Of a DNA stretch of 64,000 bases, positions 10,227 to 22,010 are shown in pieces. Position 1 is the first letter of the stretch, and each line of letters begins with the position of its first letter. The notes beneath the pieces were generated by a model. The model was not told where the DNA came from. It saw only the letters and a list, made by a program, of their open reading frames with translations, and ran no database searches. The DNA is taken from the NCBI GenBank assembly GCA_958450325.1, contig OY288262.1, positions 11,939,081 through 12,003,080 on the forward strand, written 5' to 3'. Source of the stretch: Agrostemma githago. Taxonomy: Eukaryota; Streptophyta; Magnoliopsida; Caryophyllales; Caryophyllaceae. Both the position numbers and the translations under genes were made by a program.

Positions 10227-11854
10227 AGGTTATGAGTGGGCCTTCGTTCTTGGACTTGCCCTTGAGATAGGGCATGATAGTGGCTACCATTTCAGCGGGG
10301 GTAGCTTGTGAATCGACCTTGATTTCATCGAGAGCCTTAGTCAGTGCTTCCCGATGTGCCTGTGAGCTAACCAGTAGTTGCCATACGGTTAAGTCAGCTC
10401 GAACCCTCTTCAGTTGTTGGACCAAAGCCGTGTCATTGCTTGGCTCTTCGAGGGTAGATCCCATCCTGGCAGGTTCAGTGACGGGTGTTGGAGTGGCGCG
10501 CCCAGCGGTGGCGAGGTGGTTAGTGGCTAAGGCTTTGGACTTAGCTTTTCGGACCTCTTCTCTGGTGACGGGGACAGCTTCCCCTTTGGCTAGGTGGATA
10601 TCCTCCTCATCATCGAACCATATCCCGTTAATTTGTGGGATATAAGGGGAAATGAGGTGAGAACAGTCGATTACCTCCCCTGTAAAATAGCATGGGCGCT
10701 GAACAGGTTTTCTTTGTTACTCGGCTTGTCCCCGGGCAACGGTATTTTCCCGCTCTCGATTAGATCTTGGATTAGATGCTTTAGCTTCCAGCACTTTTCC
10801 GTGTCATGCCCATTACCTCGGTGATACTGGCAATAGGCTTGGATATTGTAGCTTTTGGGCCTTTTCTCCACTGGAAGCTCGGGAGTCGGGCCTATCGGTT
10901 GGATAATGCCTTTTGAAGATAGCCTTTGTAAGGCGTAGGTATAGGTAGTCCCTATATCCGTGAATACCCGATTTGGAATATTCTTCTTGGATGAGGTATC
11001 GAGCAAGTTAACCTCATCGAAAATGCTGCGGGTTGCAGCTGCAGGTGTGGGCTTGTTTCTAGATGAACTAGCCCCCTGATAGCCCTTGGTAGAGGCCTTA
11101 GTCAGGCTCTCTAATCTTAAGTCATCCTCGATCCTTGTGCCCATTTCAGTGAGGACAACAAAATTGGGGATCATAGCATACCGGAGGTGGACCCGGTAGG
11201 ATGGGAGGAGGTTCTTGACAAAAGCCTCCACTAGGACCTTCTCACTGGGCTTGTCGACCAGCTTCACACTTTCGGCCCTCCATCTTTGCAGATATCTTGT
11301 GAACCTTTCTTTGGGCTCTTGGGCCATGACTTCCAGAGTACGCATTGTAGTCTGGATTTCAGTATTGTCGGCGTAATTCCGAGAAAATTCGGTCGCCACA
11401 TCGGCCCAGGTCTTGTATTTCTTCGAATCGAGCCTGTAGAACCAGGCCTTGGGATGCTTCTCGAGGGAAGAAGGGAATAAATGCTTAAACATGGTGGACT
11501 TTACCCCTTTGACCGCCATGAAATCCTTGAAAGCCCGGATGTGGTGGACCGGGTCTTCGGTACCCTCAAACATAGGAATTCCCGTAAGGTTGAGGTTAGC
11601 CGGCAGCTCGTCGTTCAAAGGTGCATAGGAACGAGCATTTTCAGTGTGGATCGAGTTGTTCGTTGATAGGTGAACTTGTCCCTCGAGCCTGCGAACAACG
11701 CTGATCAATTCAGCTATGGGCCCAGTGGGCCAGATCCTGCAACAGGGACCGTCTTCTCTACGGTACTCAGGCGGGTGAATAAAGTCGCTTGGTTAGCCTG
11801 GATGGCAGTCAGTTGAGTCTCGATCTTGGTCAGAGCATCTTTCAATTCGTCCAT
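10227..11854 (-). pseudogene. Gag of element A
   Basis: Gag is the nucleocapsid/capsid precursor. Reading begins at ATG 11852-11854 (MDELKDALTKIE, a heptad-rich coiled coil). It is frame-shifted near 11720 into the long capsid segment (10671-11708: IPMFEGTEDPVHHIRAFKDF, HPKAWFYRLDSK, WADVATEFSRNYAD). One zinc-knuckle-like motif follows, CQYHRGNGHDTEKC. A second frameshift at about 10671 leads into the C-terminal part, which runs to the solo LTR at 10226. The 1-kb stretch before the ATG is leader. Element C gag has the same domains but three knuckle modules. Confidence 0.87.
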
Positions 11855-12912
11855 CTTGCGCTGGTATCTAGTCTCGGGTGGCCTGTCTGTAAGAACACCG
11901 CATGATCAAAAACTAGCCCAAATCCCAGAATAGAAAGTACATCCCGAACAAGACTAAAAAGGGAGATGACTCGAAAAAAGACACCTAGACGGGTGACTTG
12001 TGAAAAGTGGGCCTTCCTTAGGAATCGGCGGGTGGGCCGTGTCCTGTTCGAAGGAAGGTTCACGTGAGACATCCCCAGACTTTGGACTCGATTGTGTAAA
12101 CGGGCCCTCCTTTGTAGGAGTATGTCCTACGTAGGTGGGCCTTGCCTTAGTCTAATAAGGCGGACTGGGATAGGGAAGAAACTCGTGATGTAAGATCGAC
12201 AAAGTTTCGACGCTAAAGACCTTGACAACTTAAGACACGACCCGACACTGCTAAATACGGGAAGTCCTAAGGAGGGGAAGGTTTTGAAAATTGATTGTTT
12301 TGGAAAACCCGAGAAAACTCGGGGAAAGGCCCGATTTTTCGAAAAAATCGGAAAGTGCATCGGGCCTCGGTTTTGAAAGTTCAAAAGTATTTTCGAGTTT
12401 TGAATTGGGCAGCATACGGGCTAGAAAATAGGCTATTTTGAGTAAAATCATAAGTCCTAAATTCGTTATACGTCCCGGGTTTTGAAATTGGATGGTTTGA
12501 AAAAGATGCAATCTTTGAAAAAAAGACGGTTTTTGAAAACGACTCGAAAAACAAGTAGCATGTAGTCAGGCAAGCATTATAACGACGTCATGTATGCTTT
12601 ACACTAAGTCTCGGTCGGTCTATAAGGGGTCTATACTAGTGTACATAGTCTAGACGTTGATCGGGACGGACTTCCTAAGTCGAGTTGATCTTAGAACATG
12701 CCGCGAAACCCCCTCGAATCGACTATGGACACCTTTTGACATATCCATATTTGGGTACATCAACGGTATAGTGGGACGTCGGTCGCGAGTACCGGCCCGG
12801 GAAAATAGGGTTATGCATGAACCGTAAAACTAAAACGCGTATTGTACTAGTCAAACGATTTCTATTCGAGTCTCACCCTGAGGATGCCGGTGGTAAGTCA
12901 CGCATCAGTTAA
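11855..12912 (-). other. 5' leader of element A
   Basis: About 1.06 kb between the primer-binding site and gag. No coding signature is visible. It contains imperfect self-similar stretches rich in TTTGAAA and CGGG. The short ORFs here show no family features. Confidence 0.6.
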
Positions 12913-12930
12913 TCCCCAGCGGAGTCGCCA
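12913..12930 (-). other. Primer-binding site of element A
   Basis: The minus strand reads TGGCGACTCCGCTGGGGA three bases after the 5' LTR end (CCACA). This is the class of site matched by the 3' end of a plant tRNA-Arg in Ogre/Tat elements (from memory; check against tRNA sequences). Element C has the same site. Confidence 0.85.
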
Positions 12931-13034
12931 AATTGTGGACATGACATAGATCCACCCCGACGCGGCCACGCGCGGGTTTGGGGAGGCGAATGAATCTCCA
13001 TATGAGAATGGATTGAATTAAAATTTAGGTCGAA

Positions 13035-13048
13035 GTGGAGTCGCCACC
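13035..13048 (-). other. PBS-like sequence inside the LTR of A
   Basis: The minus strand reads GGTGGCGACTCCAC. It shares TGGCGACTCC with the true primer-binding site and lies about 100 bases inside the LTR end. Elements B and C have the same feature. Confidence 0.6.
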
Positions 13049-14963
13049 AAACTTTGTGGGAGTTCGGGCCCGTTCGAACCCACTCTATGTCGTAGTGGGC
13101 CGTATACAAAATACGGCCCATTTCCGATGCCAGAGTTTATTGGGCTCGTCCCTTTGCATTTGATACCGATACCGACATTATCGGATACCGTGTATTGAAT
13201 GACTCTCGTATGCCAATGGATTCAGATATTCGGAAACCATGGTTCTGAGTAAGGGGTGAGGGTACGTGTTGGGAAGCCCACAAAGGACACCCAACCCCGC
13301 CCGCACTAGCGGCCTCTACTAAGATCTCGAATGACTTTCTAATACGCGCGTTAGTAATTCGGTGAAAAATGCTTCTGCAAGGATTGTTTTCCCTAAGCAT
13401 GTGAATGAAATTGAAAGGGTTTCTATGTCGATTTAATGCAATTAATTCTAACGTCAAAGTTGAATTTTAGCATGTGGATTCATTTCAGTATAATAAAATA
13501 AACAGCCAAAAATCGACAAGAAAGCAAACGGTTAGTAACGGTATAACGAATAATAACGGTTTGCAAAGATGAATGATATAAATAACATAAAACGTGATGC
13601 ATGATTTTGAAAAGTGGGGTTTTCACGTGATGGATTAACACGTGTTGACATAAGTCATAAAAAGACACTACCGAGACAAAGAGAGGATGTAAGACTCACA
13701 GTATTGTCGTGATAAAGGGCCACTCGACCGAGTCATCGAGGGACTCGACCGAGTGGTCCTTTGAAAAGGGATTCTGTTTCTGACTTTAGACCCTACTCGA
13801 TCGAGTTACTGACCAACTCGACCGGGTACGTTGCCACTCGATCGAGTCATTGCGAGACTCGACCGAGTGGAGGTCATTCAGACCCTTCTGTCTCGGTTTT
13901 GTGATGTCACTCGATCGGGTGGCCTATAGCACTCGGTCGAGTGGCACCTGTACGAACCGTTGGTTCGTTTCGGTTTTGCTTTTGATCTTTGATAATTTGA
14001 TGAGTTTGCTGAATCGGGCATAAATATTGTGAAATTTATACTCGAAACTTAACCTCGATACTCGTCATATCCCATATTCGGTTATTGAATCGATATGGAA
14101 TATTAGAGTGAAAATAAAAGAAAAATTGTTTTGAGTCGTTTTAAATTAACTATCGCGATATGAATAGATTTTCTCTGCGTTTAATAATGTCGTGATTCTA
14201 GCGAATCGTATGACAATTATTTTAGCATCAACAAAAAAATCGCATTAGTTAATTAAATTGACTAGATCGTTAGATTCGACATCCAATTATGGAATTGGTA
14301 TCGAATCTAACAGTTCGACACTTAGCTTGAATTGAAAGACTTGATTCCCTCGGCTTCTCCGACATCAAAATAAATCCCTAGAGATCGCGATGTCGGATCC
14401 GCGTCAATGGGTTTCGACCCTTATTGAAATAGAATACTTGTTTTGAAAATCGATGCGAATATGCAATTTGAATGATGATATAAACGAAAATAAACAAATT
14501 ATTGTTTAGGTTGACTTGTTTCAATAATCAAGCAATTGGGGTGTCGGAATAAGCGACCGGCAACGCTGTGTGCGGTACACTTGTATATTCGGGTTTCCTT
14601 ATTCCGACATCCTTCATACTCGACACAAATCGACAAGTACTTTAATGTTTTATACTAGTTATATTATCGATATTAAGATGCGACAAATAAAAAAACGAGA
14701 CAAGTATGATGACGACAACGACGCACGACGCGAAAAGGAAGGAAAAGAGAGAGAAGACGAGATTTTGGCACCCTCAACCTACATGTTTCTTACGCTCGTA
14801 GTGACGGATTGCACGGAAGTTCGAGTATGTAAATTGAGTTGTGGTGGTTAGGGTTTCGAATTCCTAAAGCTAGGTTTAGGGTTTGTAGTATTAGGGTTTG
14901 AGTGTTGTAGAATTAGGGTTTTTGGAGTGATGAAAAGATGTCTTAGGGTTGTGTGCATGGGTT

Positions 14964-14973
14964 GTTTATATAG
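14964..14973 (-). promoter_or_regulatory. LTR TATA box (5' LTR of A)
   Basis: TCTATATAAAC on the minus strand, in the same place as the TATA box in the left LTR. Telo-box AAACCCTAA motifs follow downstream. Confidence 0.6.
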
Positions 14974-15558
14974 ACAAAGCCTAGGTACCCCGGCTAGGGT
15001 TACTCGACCGAGTAACCAGCTGACTCGGTCGAGTGGTCCGTTGTGCCTGCAGTCGGGCCTGAATAAGACCCACTCGATCGAGTGGGTTGGGCACTCGATC
15101 GAGTGGCCCAGCTGGGTCGCGCGGGTCAGCTTCTTGGACCGTGGCTTTGGATGTTTGTTGGGTTTTGTGTTTGACTTGGACTTTTGATGATTGTGTGGCA
15201 GTTTTTTGTATGTCTCGGAAACTACTTTGACCGGGGTTGATCCAATCGCTAAAAGTCAGTTTTATTTCCGGTGTCGGTTTTGGCCCAAATTAGTCTTGTT
15301 TGACTGGAAACGGTCCACTGGGTCTGGATTTGAGGTTGATTTTGTGAGATTTTTACTCCGTAAATGCATTAGCCAACAACTAATGGTTTTGAGCTCATAT
15401 CCGAGCGCGTAGAAACACGTTAGCGTCCGATCATCATCGGGTGTTTTTGGAAACTGCCATAGACACCTGGCAGTCAAAATGTGGGTGTCTACAATGGTAC
15501 ATATTTAAAAGGTGGTTGTTAGGGATACCACCAAACCTACTTCAATTTGAGGAGAGGG

Positions 15559-16739
15559 TTAAACAACGCTCCCCAATGGGAGCTCACCAACTTTCACGGT
15601 AACAAAGGTCTCACGAACGTGACCGGCATGATAAATCTTAAAACGTTGCCCATTAACCATAAATTTCCCGGTTCCCAGGCTAGAAATCTCTATTGATCCA
15701 TATGGTTGAACCTTGGTCACTTCAAATAGACCCGACCATTTTGGTTTCAACTTACCGAGGAAAAGCTTAAAACGAGAGTTGAAGAGTAGCACCTTATCAC
15801 CAACGGAGAAGTCTTTACAAAGTATTCTAGAATCATGCCATTTGCGAGTTCGTTCCTTGTAGATGTTCGAATTTTCATAAGCTTCAAGTCTTAACTCTTC
15901 CAATTCTTGTAGTTGGAGAAGGTGATTATCTCCGACAACATTCTCGTCAAAGTTTAGCTCTTTAATAGCCCAATTTGTTTTGTGTTCTAATTCCACTGGT
16001 AAATTACAAGCTTTGCCATATACAAGACGATAAGAAGTGGTTTCGATCGGCACTTTGTAGGCCGTTCTCATTGCCCAAAGGGCGTCATTCAATTTCAATG
16101 ACCAATACTTTCGGTGTATATTTACAACTTTATCCAAAATTCCCTTGATTTGTCGGTTAGTGATCTCGGCTTGCCTATTTGATTGAGGGTGGTAGGCTAG
16201 GGACATCTTGTGACTGATACCATATTTCCGAAGAAGGTGTTCAAATGTATCCTTCCTAAAATGAGAGCCTCCATCGCTAATTATGGCTCTAGGCATACCG
16301 AATCTCGGGAAAATTACATTCTTTAAAAGCTTCATTACCACCTTCGAATCATTGGTAGGGGAAGCTACGACATTGATCCACTTTGAGACATAGTCAACCG
16401 CGACTAGGATGTATTTGTTGCCGAAGGAAGATGTGAATAGACCCATGAAGTCAATGCCCCAAACGTCTAACAATTCGATTTCTAGGATGGGTTGAAGGGG
16501 CATCTTATTCCTTCTTATTATATTGCCACATCTTTGGCAAGCATCGCATGTAAGAATGAAGGCCCTAATATCCTTAAACATGGAAGGCCACCAAAACCCG
16601 CTTTAGAAGACTTTGGCAATTGTCTTTTGGTTGGCCAAGTGTCCACCATAAAATGTCGAGTGGAGGTGCTTCACAATATCAAATCCTTCGTCGGCCATAA
16701 CACATCGTCGATAAATGCCATCTATGCACCGGCGGAAAA
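15559..16739 (-). pseudogene. Integrase of element D
   Basis: Inserts element DNA into the genome. The longest open part, 15559-16581, holds CDACQRCG of the zinc domain, the catalytic triad (VAVDYVSKW, IISDGGSHF and the Glu in NRQAEITNRQIK) and the C-terminal FSVGDKVLLFNSRFKLF and GLFEVTKV. All three acidic residues are present. 16582-16739 holds the decayed N-terminal zinc region, out of frame with what lies on either side. The stop at 15559 is followed by about 65 bases before element A. Confidence 0.88.
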
Positions 16740-18154
16740 TTAGGGCTCATCCCAATAATAGCATAGTTTCTTCCTCTCTTGCTTGGAATAATCGTCCGGA
16801 ATATAATGTGACACTAAGAAATTGACGATATCTGCATACCAAGGTATAATAGTTTCAATGGCCATTAAAGATTCGTCTCTCATCGCTTCATTGATGGGTA
16901 CACCATCGTCTTCATTATCACTTCCACTAACCGTTAATCTACTAAGATGGTCCGCTACCGAGTTCTCCGACCTGGCTTTGTCTTTAATCTCGATGTCGAA
17001 TTCTTGTAGAAGGAGAACCCACCGGAAGAGTCGGGATTTCGTCTCCTTTTTGGACGTGATATAACGAATCGCCGCATGATAGGTGTGAACAATGACTTTG
17101 GAACTGGTAACATATGTTCGAAATTTTTCCATGACATAGACGACGGTTAGCATTTCTTTTTCGGCTGTGGTATATCTCAATTGGGCTTCATCAAGGGTCT
17201 TATTTGCATAATATATCACATGTAGCTTCTTGTCCACTCGTTGGCCTAGAACGGCACCAACGGCAATATCAGAAGCATCACACATGATCTCAAATGGAAG
17301 ATTCCAATCGAATGCTTTGATAATCGATGCGGTGGTGAGAGCGGTCTTTATCCTACAAAAGGCCTCAAGACACAAGTCATCAAACACAAAAGGTGCATAT
17401 CATAAGTAAAGAAGTTAAAGGCTTGACAATTTTAGAAAAATCTTTAATGAACCGCCTATAGAAGCCGGCGTGACCTAGAAAACTCCTCACCCCTTTGACA
17501 TTAGTTGGGGGTGGAAAGTTGTCTATCATGGAGACTTTGGCCTTACCTACTTCGACTCCTTTATTAGAAATAATATGAACGAGGACTACACCTTGCTCGA
17601 CCATAAAGTGACATTTCTCCCAATTTAAAACAAGTCTATATTCTTCACATCGAGCTAACACTTGATCGAGATGATTAAGGCAAGAATCAAAAGATGTACC
17701 ATGGACACTAAAGTCATCCATAAAAACTTCCGTTGATTTTTCAATGAAATCAGAGAAAATTGTCATCATACATCTTTGAAACGTTCCCGGCACATTACAC
17801 AATCCGAATGGCATCCTTCGGTAGGCATATGTGCCATAGGGACCTGTGAAAGTAGTCTTCTCTTGGTCGTCGGGGTGAATGAGAATTTGAAAAAATCTCG
17901 AATGACCATCGAGGAAGCAAAAATAAGAATGATGCGCTAATCGTTCAAGCATTTGATCAATAAAGGGAAGAGGGAAATGGTCTTTAATGGTGGCCGTGTT
18001 CAACTTTCGAAAGTCTATACACATGCACCAACCAGTAATAGCCCTAGTAGAAATCAACTCTCCCTTTTCTCCTTTTACAACCGTCATTCCTCCTTTTTTC
18101 GGCACAACTTGTACGAGGCTAACCTATTTACTTCCGGTTATAGGGTATATAATG
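16740..18154 (-). pseudogene. Reverse transcriptase and RNase H of element D
   Basis: RT part (17380-18105): VPKKGG, CIDFRKLNTATIKDHFPLPFIDQML, MPFGLCNVP and the catalytic FMDDFSVHG. RNase H part (16740-17387): FEIMCDASDIAVGAVLGQR, YTTAEKEMLTVVY, SENSVADHLSRL. The two lie in different frames joined at about 17380, and the RNase H is out of frame with the integrase. A stop near 18110-18120 cuts the RT off from the upstream PICMHR-type linker. Confidence 0.88.
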
Positions 18155-18960
18155 TTAGCCTCCTACAACTTGAGTACTTCCTTCATGATAAACTCTTTCA
18201 AGGATGATCCTATGCATGCAAACATTGGGACTTATGCCTTGGAGGTCGTCAATGCTATACCCGATGGCCTTTTTATGTTTCCTCAAAACAACTAAAAGTT
18301 TTTCCAATTGAGGACAATCAAGTATGGCATTGACGATAACAGGATAACCAGTTTCTTCATGGAAGACATATTTGAGGGAAGAGGGGAGTGGCTTAACTTC
18401 TAGATTAAGAGTAGAAGGTACCATACTTTTACCCACCGGTACTGCTTCTACCTCCTCTTCATGCATGATTTCTTCTTCAAGAGGTGGAGAATCAAGTGAC
18501 TCCTCTTCTTTCTTATCATCATCTATCAAGCTATACTCAACAAAACTATCAATAACTTCAATGGAATACATTTGTTCAATCATTGGTTGTTTAAGAGCTT
18601 GAGAAAGGGAAAACTCTACCGATTCGTTCCCTATATTAAATGATAACTTTCCATTCTTAACATCAACTATGGTGCCTCTGGTAGCCATGAATGGTTGACC
18701 TAAGATAATGGGGGTAATAGTGTCTTCGGGCATGTCCATAATGACAAAGTCGGAGGGAATGAAAAATTTACCAACTTGCACGGGTACATCCTCAAGTATC
18801 CCAAGTGGGTACTTGACGGACCTATCCGCAAGTTGAATCGACATGCTTGTGGGTCTCATCTCCCTCACAATAAGTCTCTTGGCAATAGAAAAGGGTAATA
18901 AGCTAACAATAGCCCTAGGTCACACAAAGCTCGGTTAAAAACAACATTTCCAACCCGACA
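18155..18960 (-). pseudogene. Protease of element D
   Basis: Retropepsin-type region. The active-site neighbourhood ALCDLG at about 18915-18930 is separated by a one-base shift from the following VSLLPFS-type strand. IQLADRSVKYPLGILEDV, DFVIMDM and PIILGQPFMATRG follow, then an acidic linker and the start of the RT region (QLEKLLVVLRKHKKAIGYS). Element E has the same order. It would be inactive because the active-site strand is frame-shifted. Confidence 0.8.
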
Positions 18961-21368
18961 CGGGATGGAGAAGCTATCAGGGTCATCTAGTTTCTTTAGC
19001 ATTTGATTCATAAGAATGACATTAATGTCGTAAGAGGGACACATTTTTTATCTTCAATGGTTCTCTTTTTAGTCAAAACTTCTTTCAAAAACTTAGAATA
19101 AAGGGGCATTTAAGAAATTACCTCAGTGAAGGGTAAAGCTATCTCAACTTTCTTCAACATATCCACGAAACGAAAAAATTGAGCATTCTCTTTGTGTGGC
19201 TTAGCTCGTTCGGGAAAAGGCAATGGTGACACAAAAGCGGGAGGCGGTGGAACATTAGATTATTCTTCTTCTTCGGCTAAATGCTTCGCCTCTTTTCTTT
19301 TTGCTTCTTCCGCTTCCATTTGCTCCTTTTTCTTCCTTCTAAGTTCTCTTAATTATCTTTGTTCAATCTTTGCATTGTCAAGAATATCAAACTCCGCTTG
19401 TATTCCCAGTTTTGTTTGGGGGAATGGGAGATGTGGCTTGCGGTGGATTTTGTTGGTTGACTTTGGTTGTGGTGCTTTTGGTGTTCAAGTTCAAGTTCTT
19501 ATACGGGTCCTCAAGTTCTTTGCCACCTCTCAATGTGACGGCATTTGCTTGGTGTGGAGGGTCTCTCGGGTTTTGGGGTTGACCGGGCAAACCATGGGGT
19601 GGATGAATTGGGGCGGCTAAGGCTTTTGTTGCTTCTTGGGATTCCCAAACCTTTAGCTTTGCTTTAGTGTCTAGATTCTCACTCCATAAGTGCCCAATTG
19701 CTCTTTGTAAATCATTGGTGTTATCCCATGGACCTCCTCCTTGACCATATTGAAATTTACTTGATTGGCCATAAGATTGAGAGGATTGATTATATGATTG
19801 TTGGTTGTAACGTTGATTACCTTGAAAATTACCTTGGAACCCATGATTATATCCATGATTGAAATTGTTCCCTTGTTGATTTTGTTGATTATAATAGTTG
19901 TTGGGAACATGGAAGTTACCTCCTTGTTGATTGAAGTTACTCCTTTGGTGAGGAGACAAATATGAGGGCATCTTTTGAGGACCTTTATTAAAGGGCATTT
20001 GTTGACTTTGATTAAAAACCTCGGTTGACTTCCCTGGGCACGTGACATCGGGTTTTGAACATTTTGGTTCTCATAAGAAAAGTTGGGATGAAACCTTGTG
20101 CTGACATTGTACGTATTAGAATATGGATCAAATTGAGGTCTTTGCCCATACACTTGAATAACTTGCACTTCATTTGGCTCTTCAAAATAAGTTTCTTCAT
20201 TTGGAATACAAGAGCTAGAATCATGGCCATAATTGCCACAATGTTTACATTGAACTTCCCATGTTATTTCTTGCTTAGATGATGATGGTTGCCTTGTTGG
20301 AACACTCCCTTGAATTTGGTACATACCTCTAGGAGTTGGTTTGGAGTTCATGGCATCCGTTTTCTTTGTCAATTCTTCAATTCTTGCTTCAAGTTTCGAT
20401 TCATTGGAACTCTTAGAAGAGTCCACTTCAACTTTCTTCCTAGAATCCCTCGATTGACCCACTCTAGAATCACTCCTTGCCATCTTTTCAATAAGACTTT
20501 TAGATGCTTCATCGGTAAGGGAGGACAAATCTCCTCCGGCGGCCTAGTTGAGGTTATCCTTGGTTCTCGATGAAAGGGTGTTGTAAAATGTTTGGGTTGT
20601 TAGCCAATCGGGTATTCCATGGTGAGGGCATTTGCAAAGTAAATCTCTAAATCTCTCCCAAGCCTCGCTTAGGCTTTCAAATTCATCTTGCTTAAAAGTT
20701 TGTATCTCCATGCAATATTGATTAGTCTTTGATGGTGGATAATATTTCTCCAAGAAGGCATTGGATAATTGAACCCATGTTGTGAATGTGTTATCGGGAT
20801 GGCCATGAAGCCATCTTCAATCTCTATCTCTCAATGTCTTAGGGAATAATAATCGATGTAATTGGCATAATGTTAGCCCATTTAATCAGGCCCCGACTAA
20901 TTTCTCTTTGAATGATGCAATATGCTCTTGGGCATCTTCTTGGGAAAAACCATGAAAGGTGTCTTGTTGAACTGCATTTTTTAAAGAAGATTTCAATTCA
21001 TAATTCTCGGGAATTTCCCCGAAATCAACCGGTGAAGGGGTTTCTTCATGTGTAAGTTAGGAATGAGATTCTAAGGTCACCATTGGTTGAGGTGGTGGTG
21101 GATTTGAAGGGGTTTGATTTTGATTTTTTGGTGGAGTTCTTGGTTATGGTGGGGTTGGTGGTTAATTTTGTGAAGTAGAAGATGTGGAAGAGTTATTTGG
21201 TGTCGGAGATGTATGTGGAAGAATGAGATTTTGATTGGATGGTGATAGAGAAGGATGTGGGATGATAGCAGTTGAGTTATTACCCCGAAATCGCAAAGCT
21301 CTAATTGTCCTCTCCGGCTCCGGATCGAACCACAAGGGCGATGATTTGTTCCTGGGCATAAAACTCAA
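18961..21368 (-). pseudogene. Gag of element D
   Basis: Broken into many frames. The N-terminus is near 21162-21368, with FDPEPERTIRAL, the counterpart of FDPELERTLL in element E. The capsid end includes SLSEAWERFRDLLCKCPHHGIP (20544-20753). The zinc knuckle is CKHCGNYGHDSSSC (20210-20255), followed by an Asn/Gln-rich stretch (19700-19990) and NAVTLRGGKELEDP (near 19520). 20754-21161 is capsid sequence with stops. 18961-19386 is the decayed gag-protease linker. The Asn/Gln-rich stretch is an unusually long low-complexity insertion for a gag. Confidence 0.8.
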
Positions 21369-21477
21369 TAAACGATAAGTCTCGTAGCACCTATCGGTAC
21401 TAGGGAAAAGGGAAAAATTAAATTAAATAAAGCAATCAACCAAACACAATAAACTAACACTCAATTAACTACCGCCG

Positions 21478-21499
21478 TCCCCGACAACTGCGCTATTTT
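21478..21499 (-). other. Degenerate primer-binding site of element D
   Basis: The minus strand reads AAAATAGCGCAGTTGTCGGG, a mutated form of the Athila site TTTTGGCGCCGTTGCC that is intact in element E at 60907-60922. Confidence 0.6.
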
Positions 21500-21501
21500 G
21501 A

Positions 21502-21595
21502 TCTCGCCCAAATCAGGATCGATCGTTAACGATAGACAGGGGATCAAACAATATTTATCAGACTCGCAATTAACAAAAAAACAATTAAATGTATT
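21502..21595 (-). repeat. 5' LTR fragment of element D
   Basis: About 94 bases of LTR end remain before the start of element B. They include a GATCGATCGTTAACGATAG stretch akin to the ATCGATCC region near the ends of S1-S3. GTATT at 21591-21595 would be the left target-site copy of B. Confidence 0.55.
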
Positions 21596-22010
21596 TGTAG
21601 ACACCCGCATTTTGCCTGCTAGTGTCTATAGCAGTCTTCAACAAAACACCCGATAATGATCGGACGTAAACGTGCTTTAATGCGCTTGAATATGGGCTCG
21701 GAATCAAAAGTATCTAGCATGGGCTTTTAGCGGAGTATAAATCTCACAAAACCGACCTCAAATTCTGGTCCAGTGGGCAATTTTCAATCAAATAAGACTA
21801 ATTTGAGCCAAAACCGTCATCGGAAATAAAACCGTCTTTTAGCGATCGAGTCAAAACCCGATCAAAGTCGAATCGCGAGACCCAACCAGCCATGCATTTG
21901 TCTAAATTCAAAGTCTAAAGCAAATCAAAACTAACTAAGTCAACAAAATCAATTCAAAATAACGTCAAGATCCTTTCCTAATTCCCCTCCAACCGGTTTG
22001 ACCCACGCGA
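21596..22010 (+). repeat. 5' LTR fragment of element B
   Basis: Matches 26844-27240 of the 3' LTR up to TTTGACCCAC, where similarity stops just before the palindrome cluster. It retains TGTAGACACCCGC, a segment of about 20 bases missing from the start of the 3' LTR (which goes directly from TGTA to CTAGTG). Confidence 0.82.

Larger units (their letters stand above)
1..15493 (-). mobile_element. Tat-like Ty3/gypsy retrotransposon (element A)
   Basis: Minus-strand LTR retrotransposon in the order 5' LTR, primer-binding site, leader, gag, protease, RT, RNase H, archaeal-type RNase H, integrase, opposite-strand accessory gene, polypurine tract, 3' LTR. The 3' LTR is cut by the window start. Two RNase H domains plus an antisense gene between pol and the 3' LTR fit the Tat lineage (Ogre/Retand relatives); that is family knowledge. 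The coding region is dead: in-frame stops, frameshifts, a deleted integrase core and a solo LTR inserted between gag and protease. ATGGT at 15494-15498 is the expected right-hand target-site copy; its partner lies off the window. Confidence 0.9.
12934..15493 (-). repeat. 5' LTR of element A
   Basis: 2,560 bases. The minus strand begins TGTAGACACC at 15493 and ends GTCCACA at 12934, so TG...CA. 14443-15493 repeats 1-1001. It carries palindrome clusters at 13720-13950 (about eight ACTCGA(T/C)CGAGT-type motifs) and 15001-15105, telo-box motifs at 14846-14950 and a PBS-like decoy at 13035-13048. An ORF starting MMKRCLRVVC occurs in both LTRs simply because they are duplicates. Confidence 0.9.
15494..21595 (-). 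mobile_element. Athila-like Ty3/gypsy retrotransposon (element D), degenerate
   Basis: Minus-strand element: 5' LTR fragment, primer-binding site, gag, protease, RT, RNase H, integrase. Its 3' end is interrupted by element A at 15493, and its 5' LTR is interrupted by element B at 21596. The gag zinc knuckle, the NAVTLRGGKEL motif and the PBS type match Athila. Every gene is frame-disrupted, which fits an older insertion hosting younger ones. Confidence 0.87.

Noticed and set aside
18372..18602. Serine-rich plus-strand ORFs over elements D and A pol
   Set aside because: Shadows of the minus-strand protease and pol genes in other frames.
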